A DNA stretch of 64,000 nt. Origin: Glossina fuscipes. Its lineage: Eukaryota > Arthropoda > Insecta > Diptera > Glossinidae. Shown in pieces: positions 34,730 to 45,659 of the stretch (positions are counted from its first letter, which is position 1; each line of letters opens with the position of its first letter). The translations under genes and the position numbers were made by a program. Below the pieces are notes generated by a model. That model was not told the origin of the DNA. It did not search any database and worked only from the letters and a program-made list of their open reading frames with translations. Location: assembly GCF_014805625.2 (NCBI RefSeq), contig NW_024003803.1, positions 1,234,592 to 1,298,591 of the forward strand, read 5' to 3'.

Positions 34730-35760
34730 TGCACTTTGAAACTTATAATTTTCGTCACTAAGGTCATTAGACTTAATATCAATTTTGGTATATGCTCTAT
34801 TTTTGTCGCTCTTGCTCTAACAAAAGCATTTGACAGAGTCATATACACTACGCTTATTAACAAATTGTATGGCAAATTCAACTTTTTGCGAAGTACTTAT
34901 AAGCTTATATGGTCGTATATTCCGGGTCGTAAGCAATTTGATTCAGTAAATGACTTGAACTCTTATCCCACAGAGATTATGTGTCATTGCCGCAGGGTTC
35001 TTTTTTGCGCCCTCTATTGTTTAATCTTTCCCTAAATGGTCTTGTGAATTTGGTTAATGACGACTGCACTTTTTTGCATATGCGAATGACATTTTTCTGC
35101 TCTATAGTGATGAGGCAAATAATTTGCATTCGTTTGAAGGCAACATTAACAAGTTTTTAGCAGTCGGTAACTCCTGGTGAGATCTAACCTCAATATAAAA
35201 ATATTTGGGCACCCCATTGATCTTGTAGATTCAATACAACGTCTTGGAGTAACTATTGATTTCAAATTCAACTTTGGCATCCATATTGCCAATGCCTTTG
35301 TTAAAGTCTGCCTTTAATTTCGAAAACTCTACAGTCTAAACCTATATCCGTCTCTGCAGGTTAAACGTACGCATATTCGCTCCTTAAGGCGCATGTCAAC
35401 TACTGTACTGAAGTCATTTCCGGGTGCTCCAGATACATAGGCGTTGTATGACGCACTTTGTTTATAATGGTAAACTTAGGGACCACAACTTTTCCTTCGT
35501 ACATCCTTTCTTAAAATTCTACTTTCCTGATTATATAAAATTCAAGTTGCTTATTCGCCGCTACAAAATCATTCAATCTCGATCCCCAAGCCTTTTAATT
35601 GAACGGAGATTTTCTTTTGTTTCGCGGTGGGCTGTATTCGTCAAATATATCAGAATTGTCAGAGATCGAAATAGTCATTATCAGTTCCTCGCTGTTATTA
35701 TTTGCGTTCTATTGATTATCCACTATGACTATAATATGAAAGTTGATTCGTTGGAATAAG
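34730..35760 (+). pseudogene. Element E reverse transcriptase, degenerate
   Basis: ALTKAFDRVIYTTLINKLYG (34815-34875) is RT motif A with the Asp before LTKAFD replaced. LPQGS (near 34987) is motif B. FAYANDIFLLYSDEAN (near 35070-35120) is motif C with the first catalytic Asp changed to Asn. Further on are DLVDSIQRLGVTIDFKFNFG (near 35220-35280) and the CR1-type C-terminal stretch HFVYNGKLRDHNFSF, then KFKLLIRRYKIIQSRSPSLL (35455-35600). Catalytic residues and frames are lost. Confidence 0.7.
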
Positions 35761-36359
35761 GATGGATGACGATTGGTCATCAAACGGAGATTTTCTTTTG
35801 CTTCGCGGTTCGAAAAATAATTATATTCTTAGTAAATTTAAAGGAAGAGGAAATTTATCTAAATTTAATTTAAAAAAAAATTATTAATTAATTAAGGAAA
35901 GTTTAGTAAAATCTTAAATAAATTTGTCGACAGGTACTGAAGTAATTAGCAAAATATTTATACGTCGTTTAGAGTCCGTATGGGAAATATTTTGGGGAGT
36001 CGAAATATATATATATATACATATACCCTATACATTCTGTACACATATATATATATATATAAATAAATAATAATAATAGTCGTGTTTTATGGTTAATCGG
36101 TTTAAGTTTGATTTAGAGATATGCGCGTTTTGTGAAATTTCGATTTTTTTTTTTTGAGCGCTAAACGCATAGGCATATCCACATATATATATAAGTTCAT
36201 TATACATTTATCCAAAAAAAAAAGAAGAAAGGGGCAGAAAATAATTTGTATATATCTGAGTGTGGATTTTACTTTACTTAAACCTGACAATCACGAACGG
36301 CTACTGACAATCACGTATCTAAAGATAGCCCGAGAAGAGCAAAAATGATATATATGCAG
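35761..36359. other. No gene; TA-rich simple repeats at about 36007-36062
   Basis: Contains ATATATATATATACATATAC and a second TA run that extends into AAATAAATAAT. No coding or RNA signal is recognised. Confidence 0.5.
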
Positions 36360-37024
36360 TAGTTAGAGAATCACGATTCACACAGCTGTGGTGAAGCTAT
36401 AGAAATATTATCTCCGATAGGTTTGAGGAGAGACATTAGTTTCGTGGTGATAGAGTCGTCATATGAGGAGTCAAATGAGAAAACGCTGTCTGAATCAAAT
36501 TAGAATTTCAATTATCATGATGACGAAGAGCCAAAGGGCGATTTTGTCATAGCCGTTAGGAAGGAGGAAATCCAGCAAATTATTTTTGTTTTCCTAGGCA
36601 ACGTAGAGAAGACTCATGCTCGACAGCCACGAATGATTGACCTGGACTTAATTTTTAATGGAGTGGCATATCATTTCACGATGACTCGAAATGGTTTGAA
36701 ATATTATTGCGAAGGAAAGCGGCAGGACTTGCAAAATCCCATGAAGAAGGCCGACACGGGGTTAGGAGTAGAGCTAAGCAGCCCCAATTCCGACGTTCTC
36801 CATCTGACGTCCAAATTCAGCGGACTCATCGAGAGCATCGGTTACACGAGTTACCATTTAACGTGCGCTTAAGTGTTGAAACGGTGATACTAGAGATGGA
36901 ATTACAACAAGTCGATCAGAAAAAGCGGCTCGATCGGAGGTACCATCACGCTTCGCGTGGGTTCGGATTCATAACAAATACGTCCCGAATGTGGAAGGTG
37001 ATTGAGTTCCGGCGAAATTTTTAG
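36360..37024 (+). pseudogene. Uncharacterised coding-like remnant
   Basis: A single frame reads for about 170 codons from about 36366 to 36870 with one stop (TAG near 36499). It is acidic at first (VVIESSYEESNEKTLSES, HDDEEPKGDFVIAVRKEE) and then gives IDLDLIFNGVAYHFTMTRNG and LKYYCEGKRQDLQNP. The latter weakly recalls the Gly-Tyr-x-Tyr...Tyr-Trp pattern of FLYWCH-type zinc fingers, but the Trp and Cys/His pairs are not convincing. An overlapping frame (36707-37024) continues with LSVETVILEMELQQVDQKKR, suggesting a frameshift near 36760. It could be a host-gene pseudogene or a DNA-transposon protein. I cannot name it. Confidence 0.4.
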
Positions 37025-37874
37025 GTACACCTGGGATGATAAAATCAAAGATTCGCCAATATAAATATCCGACAGTAAAGAGTAACGGTTCCTGTTTTGC
37101 TTTTGCGGTACGTGATCGAGAAAGAGGTGTAAAAACCAAAGTTCCAGTGTCGTTTTGGTCACACACTTCAGTTTTCACCCATCTTCTGTTCATATATAGT
37201 ATTTTTACAATATTATTATTAAGCAGTTATTATAGCAACATATGCGTTTCTCTTTTTTTAAATTATTTTTCGGAACTGGAGAAGATCAGAACTGTAAGTG
37301 GCTCTCGAGAATAGAGTAAACAATTGAGCCCCTGGGTAGCCCGGCGAACTAACCCCAGCAATCAATTAAGCAAAAAAATTCCTATTTAGACTAGGAATTT
37401 TCAGTCCTTTCACTATGCGTGTTTCTAGATATTCGAATGCTTTACCGCTGAGTCTCAAACCCCTCGACGATCCCTTAAATACGTTTAAAAAAAACTGACT
37501 GCACATCTAAATTCATGATGTGTATTTTGTTGCTGGTAAAAATTGATGATTATGTATTCTTATAGCAACATTATAACGTTATTAAACATCTAGCTGATTT
37601 GTATACTCACCTATGTTGTATTTTCTTTATGCACATGAATTGTATCTAGCTCGTAGGTCATTAAGGCTTTATAGTTACTCAACAAAATAAAGTGAAATCA
37701 AATAAAATGAAAATATATATAACACATGTTTATTTAAACAATTTCTTACATAAGATATTTGTAAGCCTTCGCCGACGTTCCTTTGATATAGGATGGCGTC
37801 TGATGCATAACCTGATGCATGCGCTTTTAACATGAAAGGTTTGTTTAAATGTAGATATTATAATAAAAGAGGAT
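37025..37874. other. No gene seen
   Basis: AT-rich sequence; short ORFs such as 37036-37314 have no family features. Confidence 0.4.
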
Positions 37875-38330
37875 TAATTACCTTGCTGTTTAGTATATCG
37901 AAAGCCTTCTGTCTTCTTTCTGGCTTTTTCAAGGATGTCGTCTAAATGAATAAGAGGAAATTTGTCGTAAACGATTTTATTGTTCAGTCGTGTCTAAGTC
38001 GTGACTAAGTCTACCAACCTCCATTTTTTTAGATCCATTTTTTAGATTCGTTACTAGTAGTAATGGGGCAGTATATAGACTAATTGAGGATTTTATTATG
38101 TTGCCATTCAAAACTTCATCAGGCTGTGTGTTTATCTCTTCTCTATGAGTTTGTGGTAATCTATAGTCTCTCCATTGTTTAGTTGTATTTCTTGTCTATG
38201 GATATTATTAGAACTTAGACGCTCTATTTCTATTTCCCCTGTCGGTGTTATTTAACACGAATTCTCCTAAGATCTTACTGAATCTTTCTTCATTGTGATT
38301 CCTTGTGTTGTCAGCAATTTCTGCTATATC
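37875..38330 (-). pseudogene. Ty3/Gypsy reverse transcriptase fragment
   Basis: The minus-strand translation from about 38185 reads YRLPQTHREEINTQPDEVLN, then GNIIKSSISLYTAPLLLVTN and NGSKK. These are the conserved Gypsy RT N-terminal blocks (YRLPQ..REEI, L..GII.pS.SPy.sPl.lV.KK). After a frameshift, KFPLIHLDDILEKARK-like sequence (near 37960-37910) matches the FPLP.idDiLekLg block, with stops within. Motif C and the downstream domains are absent. It is a short remnant of an LTR element pol gene. Confidence 0.68.
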
Positions 38331-38650
38331 GTATTTACTTAAACGAACAGCACATATTTTATATCAATAAGCAATTACTTGAAATAAAAAAAATTAACAA
38401 TTTTTAACTTAAACCCCATTCATTTTAAAAATCACAAAATTTATACTTACCTAAAAACATGTTTCTTATAAAAATCATATACTTACCTAACAAAATTGAA
38501 ACGTGAAGCAAAAAAGAGTTAAGGATTAGTGTTTAAAGACTACTACTTTTATTGGAAGCAGCATAGTATGTAATTTTATTCACAAGACTTAACTAGTATA
38601 AAAAATGAATATACTTGTTAAAAGCATTTACTTAACCTACCTAGAAAAGA

Positions 38651-38771
38651 AATAAATTCTAAGACTTAAAGCGGTAGTATCTAAGGCTATTTATTAATAA
38701 ACTTTGCCGCAGTTGAGATTCGAAGCCACGACCATTGAGTTGCTGGTCAATGCCTCCGACCATTGAGGCGG
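38651..38771 (-). mobile_element. tRNA-derived SINE, copy 1
   Basis: The reverse complement starts CCGCCTCAATGGTCGGAGGC (A-box region) and continues to GGCTTCGAATCTC (B-box, 38715-38727). An AT-rich body of about 60 bp ends near CTTAGAATTTATT. The copy at 47417-47560 shares head, body and end. A tRNA-like head with a shared non-tRNA body defines a SINE rather than a tRNA gene. It would have been transcribed by RNA polymerase III and copied by a LINE's RT. Confidence 0.68.
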
Positions 38772-38775
38772 ATGC

Positions 38776-40199
38776 ATTAAATTAACCATGAACGATTCAA
38801 CAAAAAAAAATTTTTTTTTCTTTGTCAAAATCATATACCTTCATATAAAAATAACATTGCAGCCTGGAACAGTGAAAATTGGAAGTACTGTTAAAGAATC
38901 TCGAACTTTAAACGGGATAACACGTATTTACTTACATAATAGATTGATGATGAGAAAGCCATGGTTTCGGTGAAATGACGATAAATGTGAACGATAATTT
39001 TATAATAGTGTTATCGATCACGACTTGAATGGTCTGTCGCATTGCATGAATGGATTAACGAAGTAGAGCCATAAGAAAAAAAAATGGACGATGCCATAAA
39101 CACAGACAGATGGTGCAAGGGATTGATAGACTGACAGGGAATAGGGTGATGTCAATATAAATCCTTATTTATTCAAGTATTTTAAGTAGGATTATTTGTT
39201 GTTTATGTAATGATGATGGGCTTGTTATACAAAGCCATAAAAAACGCTCACTTAGTCTGTTTAGTATGTTTTCAATGGAAGTTTCCAACTCTTTACATCC
39301 AATCGATTCCCTGTTTTAATTTTGTTAGTTCATTGATCAACATGTTAACAGATTCCTTGTTTCTATAAATTTTTTTTCGGGCTAGGTCCAATTGTGTATA
39401 TGAAGTGATCGTCAGCTATGATTTTCCTTAGCATGTACTTGGGTAGAGATCTAACCTTAATCAACGCTTTTGGGGCGTACCATATTTTTGAGTGAAGTTT
39501 TTCTGTTTTATTATTCCTTCATCAATTTTTTTGTTTTGGATCTTGATTAGGACTTTATCGCAAGTGTTTGTTTTGTTTGTTAGTTTATGTTTGAACATGA
39601 ACACTAGTTTTCAATTTCTCGTTGTCACAATTTCATATTCAGCAGGAAAATTATAAACAATAATAATTTAGTAGGATTGTAAGTCGGAGGTTTGTAACAT
39701 CCGGAATGAGAATTTAGTTCTTCAAAAGAACGACGGGATTCCACAGTACACTACACGTTTTCGTTTGCAGGAATCTTGATTTGGTGGATATTAAGAGTCC
39801 AATTTTAGTGTGTCAAAATAATGTTTTATTCAGTTTCATCTGCCTCCAGAATCGCTGTTTTTACTACTAGACATCCGATGACATAGTTACGCTTCTCTCT
39901 TATTCCTGCGCAATTCACATATAAGTATATTTATATTTATTGTGTTCATACAATTATTCTATTTATTACATTCCTCTTTCCATCGATCACTTGTCGATCA
40001 TATTTCCATTGTTCAATAAGCCATAATAAGTTATCAGCTTTCGACAAGCAAAGCATCGTGCATCCTTAGAGATTAGCCTATGGAGATGCGGGGTTTTTTT
40101 GACACTAGTAGCCATTCCGTTGTTATTGTGAACAATGTGAATGTGAAGAGACAGTCCTTAGCATCAGTGGCCACATCCTGTCAAAAAAGGCAAACCTAT
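38776..40199. other. No clear gene; possible LTR-element debris at about 39290-39620
   Basis: On the minus strand near 39600-39400, frames such as CDKVLIKIQNKKIDEGIIKQ and KALIKVRSLPKYMLRKIIAD look coding-like. They might come from an LTR retrotransposon, but I cannot match them to a domain. Otherwise nothing is recognised. Confidence 0.3.
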
Positions 40200-40634
40200 T
40201 GTTACGGAAATCCCAAATCCGGTTCATTCCAACTAATTAAATAATGAATTCCCTAAAAATACAGTTGCCAGCCGATGAAAACGATTAGTGGAAAAGCAGA
40301 CGGGGAAAAACCAAGTGCACTTCCGCAAGCACATTATGCAGCTGCCGGCCGACGAAAACGACGAATTAAACGAATTAAAAACGAAGCCACAAATTTAGGT
40401 ATAGTAATAGGCTTGTAAAAGTGTATATAAATAGAACAGTTGTGAAAGCCAAAATAAGTAGAAAAAGAATTTTGAGTTGAGTAGTCGAAAGTATTGCTAA
40501 AATAAAATTGTGGATAGTGCTACATTTTAAGGTATATAATTGTGAATAAAAAAATTCGAAGTGTATTTATCTTGACCAAAATATCCGCGATCCAGTGATA
40601 CGAACTGTATCTTAGAAAAGCGAATTTTATAACA
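40200..40634 (+). mobile_element. Possible solo LTR (435 bp)
   Basis: Begins TGTTACGGAAATCCC and ends TTATAACA, the TG...CA ends of an LTR. The 4 bp outside are CTAT and ATAT, an imperfect duplication. GTATATAAATAG near 40423 is a good TATA box, with an AGTTGAGTAG initiator-like stretch about 50 bp downstream and an AATAAA signal near 40500. No PBS or coding sequence adjoins it on either side. A direct duplicate of this segment elsewhere would prove it; none is in this window. Confidence 0.4.
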
Positions 40635-40780
40635 ATATTGGAGAAATCGGAGACATTCGTACAAAATTTTACTGTCCTAACTGCTTCGAGGGAACGTCTG
40701 AAAATATTAATGGGCACATTTGTAACGTGCGTGTATACACGTGGAGGGGGTTTCTGTCGGTCTGCTTTTTCTCCGCTCTT

Positions 40781-41010
40781 TCCATTAATCAAGATTTCTT
40801 TCCATAATTCTCTGCTCAGGTAGTAATGTCATTTAAAGAGAGAATTGTGAAAAGAGAACAACGTCCACAGTCCGCCTGTATAGCATAAGAGTGAGTTTTG
40901 CATAAGCGAATGGCACGTTTCTCTTTTTTTTCTTGATTATCAAGGCAAGAGACACGAGACAGATTAAAAGAGGTGGCAATGTGGAGTAAAGTCTTATACA
41001 GAATCTCGGT
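40781..41010. repeat. Dispersed repeat F, copy 2
   Basis: Aligns with 15291-15460. Between CCATAATT and GTGAAAAG it carries about 37 extra bases, beginning CTCTGCTCAGG and ending AGAGAGAATT, so AATT flanks the insert on both sides and its ends are short inverted CTCT/AGAG. Confidence 0.6.
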
Positions 41011-41699
41011 TAAGTCAAGTGGATTTGAATCAAGAAATTAATTCTTTTTTCCCGTTATAAAAAACTTAAGCTTTTATTTACCAAAAAAGCTCGTTGACAA
41101 GATAGGGGAGTGCTTAGAGAAAGGTCTCTGGACGTACGCCAAGGGCATAACTGCGGAATTTTCCTTTAACGAACGGCCTGGTAATTTACAAAACATAAAT
41201 TTTATATACTTGTAAAAAAAAAAAATACAACATTTGCTTCGCATATACGTACGTATATGAATATAACCCTAAACCTGGGAATGCCTTATAGAGGCCTATA
41301 AATGTTTTATGAATTGTTGGTAATTTAGTGTAATTTTGTGTTAAATATGTACATAAAAGTGATGAGAAACGATTATCGATAGAAAGATATCAACATCAAG
41401 AAATCGTCTTTAATGGTGGTTTTGAAAAGAACAAATTAAAGAAAAAAGGAAATGAACAATGTAAAATGCATTTTTTTCGTTGCACCTCGAAAGGAATACA
41501 AGTGTAGCAATCGAGTGAAGAAGCGCAATGCAAGGAAGGGTAGAAAGAAAAACATCACACCAAACAAGAAAGATGTCGAAAAGAGGAATTAAGTAAGGAA
41601 AATTAGACAAAAATTTAAAAAAAGAAACCCAAAAAAAAAGAAAAAAATTTATATTATTTTATACTAGGCTTGAGAAAAAATAAAAAAAAAAAACCTAAT
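41011..41699. other. No gene seen; A-rich
   Basis: Contains A-runs at about 41210-41230 and 41630-41695. The latter may be part of the 3' end or tail of element D2. Confidence 0.4.
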
Positions 41700-43805
41700 A
41701 ATAAGAAAAACATAAAGAAGGATAGAGTGTTTCACAAGGATGAGGTAAGTAAGTGTGTGTTTTTTTTTTGCTCGGTGAGCTGGAGCTAGAAAATTCTCCA
41801 AAAATACTGCTGATTGTTAGTAGCAGCATGTACGATTCCCCATCCGTGGTGCATACGCTTCTTCTTCCACTCTCGTCGTTAGCACGCTTCTGATGATGGG
41901 ACCTCTGTAAAATACATAATTGGCTTCTACTCCCCCTGCTCTCCACCCGCTGGTTTTCAAGCCTCCGTAGTTCTTTGAGCACTCTGCTTACAAAGTCGCC
42001 TACGGTGCTCCAGATCTCTTTGCTGGCAGTTAACCCCTCCAATATTTCACTTGATTTGGAAAGATGCTATGCTCTGCATCTTTTTTCGTTTCCGAACATG
42101 CTGGGCAATTTGGTGAGTTGTCGTGCCCGAACCTGAGCAGGTACTTTGGGAAGCAGCCATGGCCAGTCAGAAACTGGCTGAGGTAGTAATTTGCCTCGCT
42201 ATGTGGCCTTTGGATCCATTGCATTACATTTGGGATAAGAACGAACGTCCATCTTCTTTTCGTTGTTCTTTCCCAACGCGATTCCCAAGCCCTCATCGCC
42301 GCTACCCGCTCTTCTCTTTTGATGGCTTCTTGGGAGAGGGCGTTAATGCGGCGCCTTTCGTAGATTGCGCCTCATTTCGTCCGCCACAATGTCGATTGGC
42401 ATGGCGCCAGCAATCACAAGGAGAGCATACTCCGACACTGTCCGAAATCCGCATATCTGCATTAGCGCATTAAAGCGTTATATTGCCGCCATCTTTCGGT
42501 ACACTGCCTTCACTGTGAGTGCACTGGCCCAAACTGGGCTTCCGTACATTATGGCCAAAGTTCTCACCGTGGCTATTACTTTTCGATTGGTGAATTTCGG
42601 GCCTTCAATATATGGCAAAATCTTCGCTAACGACGCCTGGATGCCGGCAGCTTTTTCAGCGTACTCAACGTGGTTGTTAAAGTTGAGTCGATGGTCAAGC
42701 ATAACTGCAAGGTATTTCAGGGCAGGAGACGAGTGCACTGTGTGAGGCCCGTGTGTGGCTATCATACACTAACGTGCGGTTCTAAGGATAGATTATTGTC
42801 TCAAGTATATACTTTGGAACCTGCATTCTTATGAGGGCTTTACGAATAATCTCTCAGTCCGCCGAATTGAAGGTGTTTTTCACGTCTAGCATAACTATGG
42901 CGCAGTACTTTTTACCACCGCCCCTCCATCGGTCTCCGGCTATAGCATGTGAGGCAAATGCTACGACATGGTTTATGGCATCTATCGTAGATCGCGCTCT
43001 TCTGAATCCGTACTGGTTATGCGAGAGAGCACGTCTTTCTTCTCCAATACCTTGCCCATTATGTCCAATAGGCACATGGGTCGGTATGACTATGGCTTAT
43101 TGAGTGGCTTATTGGTCTTCGGAATAAGGAGAAACGTTTGGACCTGCCATTCATCTGCGAATGTCCTTTCTTCTAGAAACCTTTGCAGCATCGTCATGAA
43201 GACGTCTGGGCTCGTTCGTATCGCTGCCTTTAAAGCCTGGTTTTGGACTCCGTCTGGGCCAGGAGTTTTTTTGCCCCGAACCCGTTTACAGGTGCCTAAA
43301 AGGTCATCGCCAGTAAATGCTGGTATTGCGTCATCCTCTCCGCCGTGAAGGTTTACCAACACGTACGGGGGCCTCTGGGAAAAAAGTGTTGCTGCTATTC
43401 GCCGAAGCGTGAGATGCGTTTCTGTCCTTTGATTTTCTTCAGGACGACTTTTTATGCCGTTTTCAACGGATTTGTATCCTGGTATATTCCATCGAAGCTT
43501 CTCCTTTTGCTAGCCTCTATGACTTTCTTTAAGTCACTGCGCAAGTCTCTGTAGAGTGTGAGCAGTTCATTAAAGTTTACCCTTCCCCTCGAGCGCTGCA
43601 CTTATGGTCTGGCTTTTAAGCAGTTCGCTCTCAGGGTCGCTGTCTCTTCGGTCCACCAATAGCACGGAGATCCTCTTCTCCCTTTATTTCTTCTTTGAGA
43701 CATAGCCGCGTCGCATGCCTCTACCAGCAGCTTCGTTACGTTCTGCTGGAGTTCACCAGCCGTACCATTTAACATCTCGTAGGAGTGTATAATGATGTTA
43801 AAGAC
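41700..43805 (-). mobile_element. Element D2: R1-like LINE, internally deleted
   Basis: Minus-strand coding for the EN-RT linker, RT and C-terminal Cys/His region of an R1-type LINE, with a probable 3' UTR and A-rich end at about 41700-41990. Similarity blocks are much cleaner than in D1. The block between motifs A and D of the RT is deleted near 42770. The endonuclease is not seen, so the copy is also 5'-truncated, unless it includes the repeat at 43812-43990. Confidence 0.8.
41990..43800 (-). pseudogene. Element D2 reverse transcriptase, motifs B and C deleted
   Basis: Successive minus-strand blocks are as follows. FTGDDLLGTCKRVRGKKTPG and PDGVQNQALKAA (43310-43230) are followed by VQTFLLIPKTNKP. 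SHNQYGFRRARSTIDAINHV (near 43010) precedes KKYCAIVMLDVKNTFNSAD (near 42900), which is motif A. ALKYLAVMLDHRLNFNNHVE and ILPYIEGPKFTNRK (42720-42590) are the thumb. RRWTFVLIPNVMQWIQRPHS and SQFLTGHGCFPKYLLRFGHD (42250-42120) precede CPACSETKKDAEHSIF, the R1-type C-terminal CCHC. Motif A runs into ILETIIYP and then directly to the thumb, so the VPQGS and ADD boxes are missing. Frameshifts separate most blocks. The copy is inactive. Confidence 0.82.
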
Positions 43806-43811
43806 GTGGTT

Positions 43812-43990
43812 AAATCACGGACGGTGATTTAGCAGCCCCACATATACGGAAACATAATTAACGGGCCATAGAACAATTCCGACGGACCCTAGCACTGTTA
43901 TGTGACTTTACGCCAATAGTGATCCTGATGGTTTGAAATTAGTTATAATCTATTTTTGTGAATGTAGCTGGGCTAACCAGGCGGCGCAAA
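43812..43990. repeat. Dispersed repeat G, copy 2
   Basis: Aligns with 16179-16345, for example GACGGACCCTAGCACTGTTA and TTTTTGTGAATGTAGCT. It abuts the upstream side of D2. Confidence 0.5.
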
Positions 43991-44170
43991 GTGTAGCAAC
44001 AACTTTAAATAACTATTATTAGAGATTCTTCCCTGGGCAAGATAATTTGGTGCCCATTGGGTTGGTGCCTGCCTCATCTCCCTTAAACAAATGTTTGAAA
44101 ATCGTGCCAGCTGACTATTTACAGTTAAAACGGGCTAAGGAATTAGCATATTATAATTCTGATCACAAGG

Positions 44171-44503
44171 ATGCCTGTCATTAAATTGTCAGCGAATATG
44201 AAGCAAGGTAACACCCGGTTCCAATTTTATTATGAACCTCACCCATTACCCGTCTCATCATTTAAGGCCCAAAGTATGTCTAATAGAATGTATGTAGTTC
44301 TTGACGCCTGCAGTGTTACTTCAGATGAGCACAGTTTCAATACCAGAGCCAAGTCTTACAGTAGGTATAAGTGCAATTATTTCTATATAGCGCCTCTTTC
44401 GCTATTCGGTTCAATGTTGAATCCCGACATTGAAAACATGCTTCGACAAATCCGAAACAGAACAGATGTAAACCTCCGTAGAACAAATTCGTATTGTGTG
44501 TGA
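44171..44503 (+). CDS. Uncharacterised 110-codon ORF
   Basis: ATG 44171 to TGA 44501-44503. The product would be 110 residues, mildly basic, with no signal peptide, membrane segment or family motif that I recognise. It is one of the longer ORFs not explained by a transposon domain, but at this AT content a chance ORF of this length is quite possible. No promoter or polyadenylation context was identified. Confidence 0.2.
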   Translation: MPVIKLSANMKQGNTRFQFYYEPHPLPVSSFKAQSMSNRMYVVLDACSVTSDEHSFNTRAKSYSRYKCNYFYIAPLSLFGSMLNPDIENMLRQIRNRTDVNLRRTNSYCV

Positions 44504-45659
44504 ATAGTTTCCAACGGAATGTTATCCACTCTTTTGATATTACGAGATGAAAATCTGCTTCTCCCTCAATACTTAAAGCTTTTCATAGCGGTTCAATTAT
44601 GTTAAGTCTGACGATTGTGCTATTCACGGTAGATGTTTGCCGCATAGCGTTAGCTTCTGTTATAAAGGGTGCTACAGTTGCCTTTCACAAATGTTAGCTC
44701 TGTGAGGTGCGCATCCTATTAACTTTTACTGACAGTTTTCTTTGTCAACTATCATCCTAAGTTTAAAATGGAGTTTCAAGATGCTTCGAAAATGGCGTAA
44801 GATATCATGCTCTGTGTATGCTGAGACGATGTAATGACATCCAAAAAAAGTAACCTCCATTGATTATATAGGGTAAATTCAGAAAGGACTATACGTAGTA
44901 AAACTAGTGGTCAAAACGATCATCTGTATGAGCTCATAAATTTTTTTGGGTACGTTTTACAATTTTGGACAAACACTACGATCTTAGCCCTTGGCTGCAG
45001 TCGCTTTCTTCTCATTGAACAGTATTTGGGACAAATTTTAGAGTATCTGAAACTGGTCTCATATTTATTCGAGCAAAAATCTAAACAACCATGCTACAAG
45101 AGCTGTCATGTCCGAAAATTTAGGCCAATTAAAAATATGGTGGCTTTATTTTGAGCAATGAAGAATGTAAACAACTACATTTATATAATATCGTTTTATC
45201 TGTCAATAAGGTCGAGCAATTCTCTAACTCTCCAGATACGCAAATTTTATCAGTGCCAAATACTCAGAGGGAAGATTAACCATTCCTCCTCGCAGACGAC
45301 CCTAGTATCAGAACCTCAATTAGAAAATATAAAAATCGTTGGTCATTCTATTTTAAACAACTTATTTCTCAGCATATGATATATTATCACGAAATCAACA
45401 GCTACTGACACGAATAAGGCGCTGCAACGTTCAGTTAGTAAAATCCACTCCCCTGATATATAGTCAAGGCTTTCATAAAACGTCTCCTTATGGAGTTAAT
45501 TTTACTCGATTTCCTACCTGCCTCCAATTTCGGACCAATTTGAATAATTATTATAAAATATTATAAAAGTTACTAAAATATTAGAAGTAATTTTTATTTA
45601 AAATATTATATATGACAAATTATTTATTATTAATTTCTTAATAATATATAGACGTTTTG
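44504..45659. other. No gene seen
   Basis: Short ORFs only (for example 45158-45379). AT-rich toward the right end, where ATATTATA runs lie at about 45545-45650. Confidence 0.4.

Larger units (their letters stand above)
32480..35760 (+). mobile_element. Element E: decayed CR1-group LINE
   Basis: In order on the plus strand: an ORF1 with a PHD-like finger and an FP25K-like C-terminus (32480-33230), an AP endonuclease (33460-34070), an RT (34730-35720). The parts lie in different frames with many stops, so the element is older than element B. Ends are not defined; no tail is obvious. The order ORF1, EN, RT in one direction supports a single element. Confidence 0.72.

Noticed and set aside
36007..36062. 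Promoter-like TATA cluster
   Set aside because: A simple (TA)n repeat with no downstream gene.
42123..43554. A run of plus-strand ORFs of 90-126 codons
   Set aside because: They are shadows of the R1-like RT encoded on the minus strand, whose motifs are clear.
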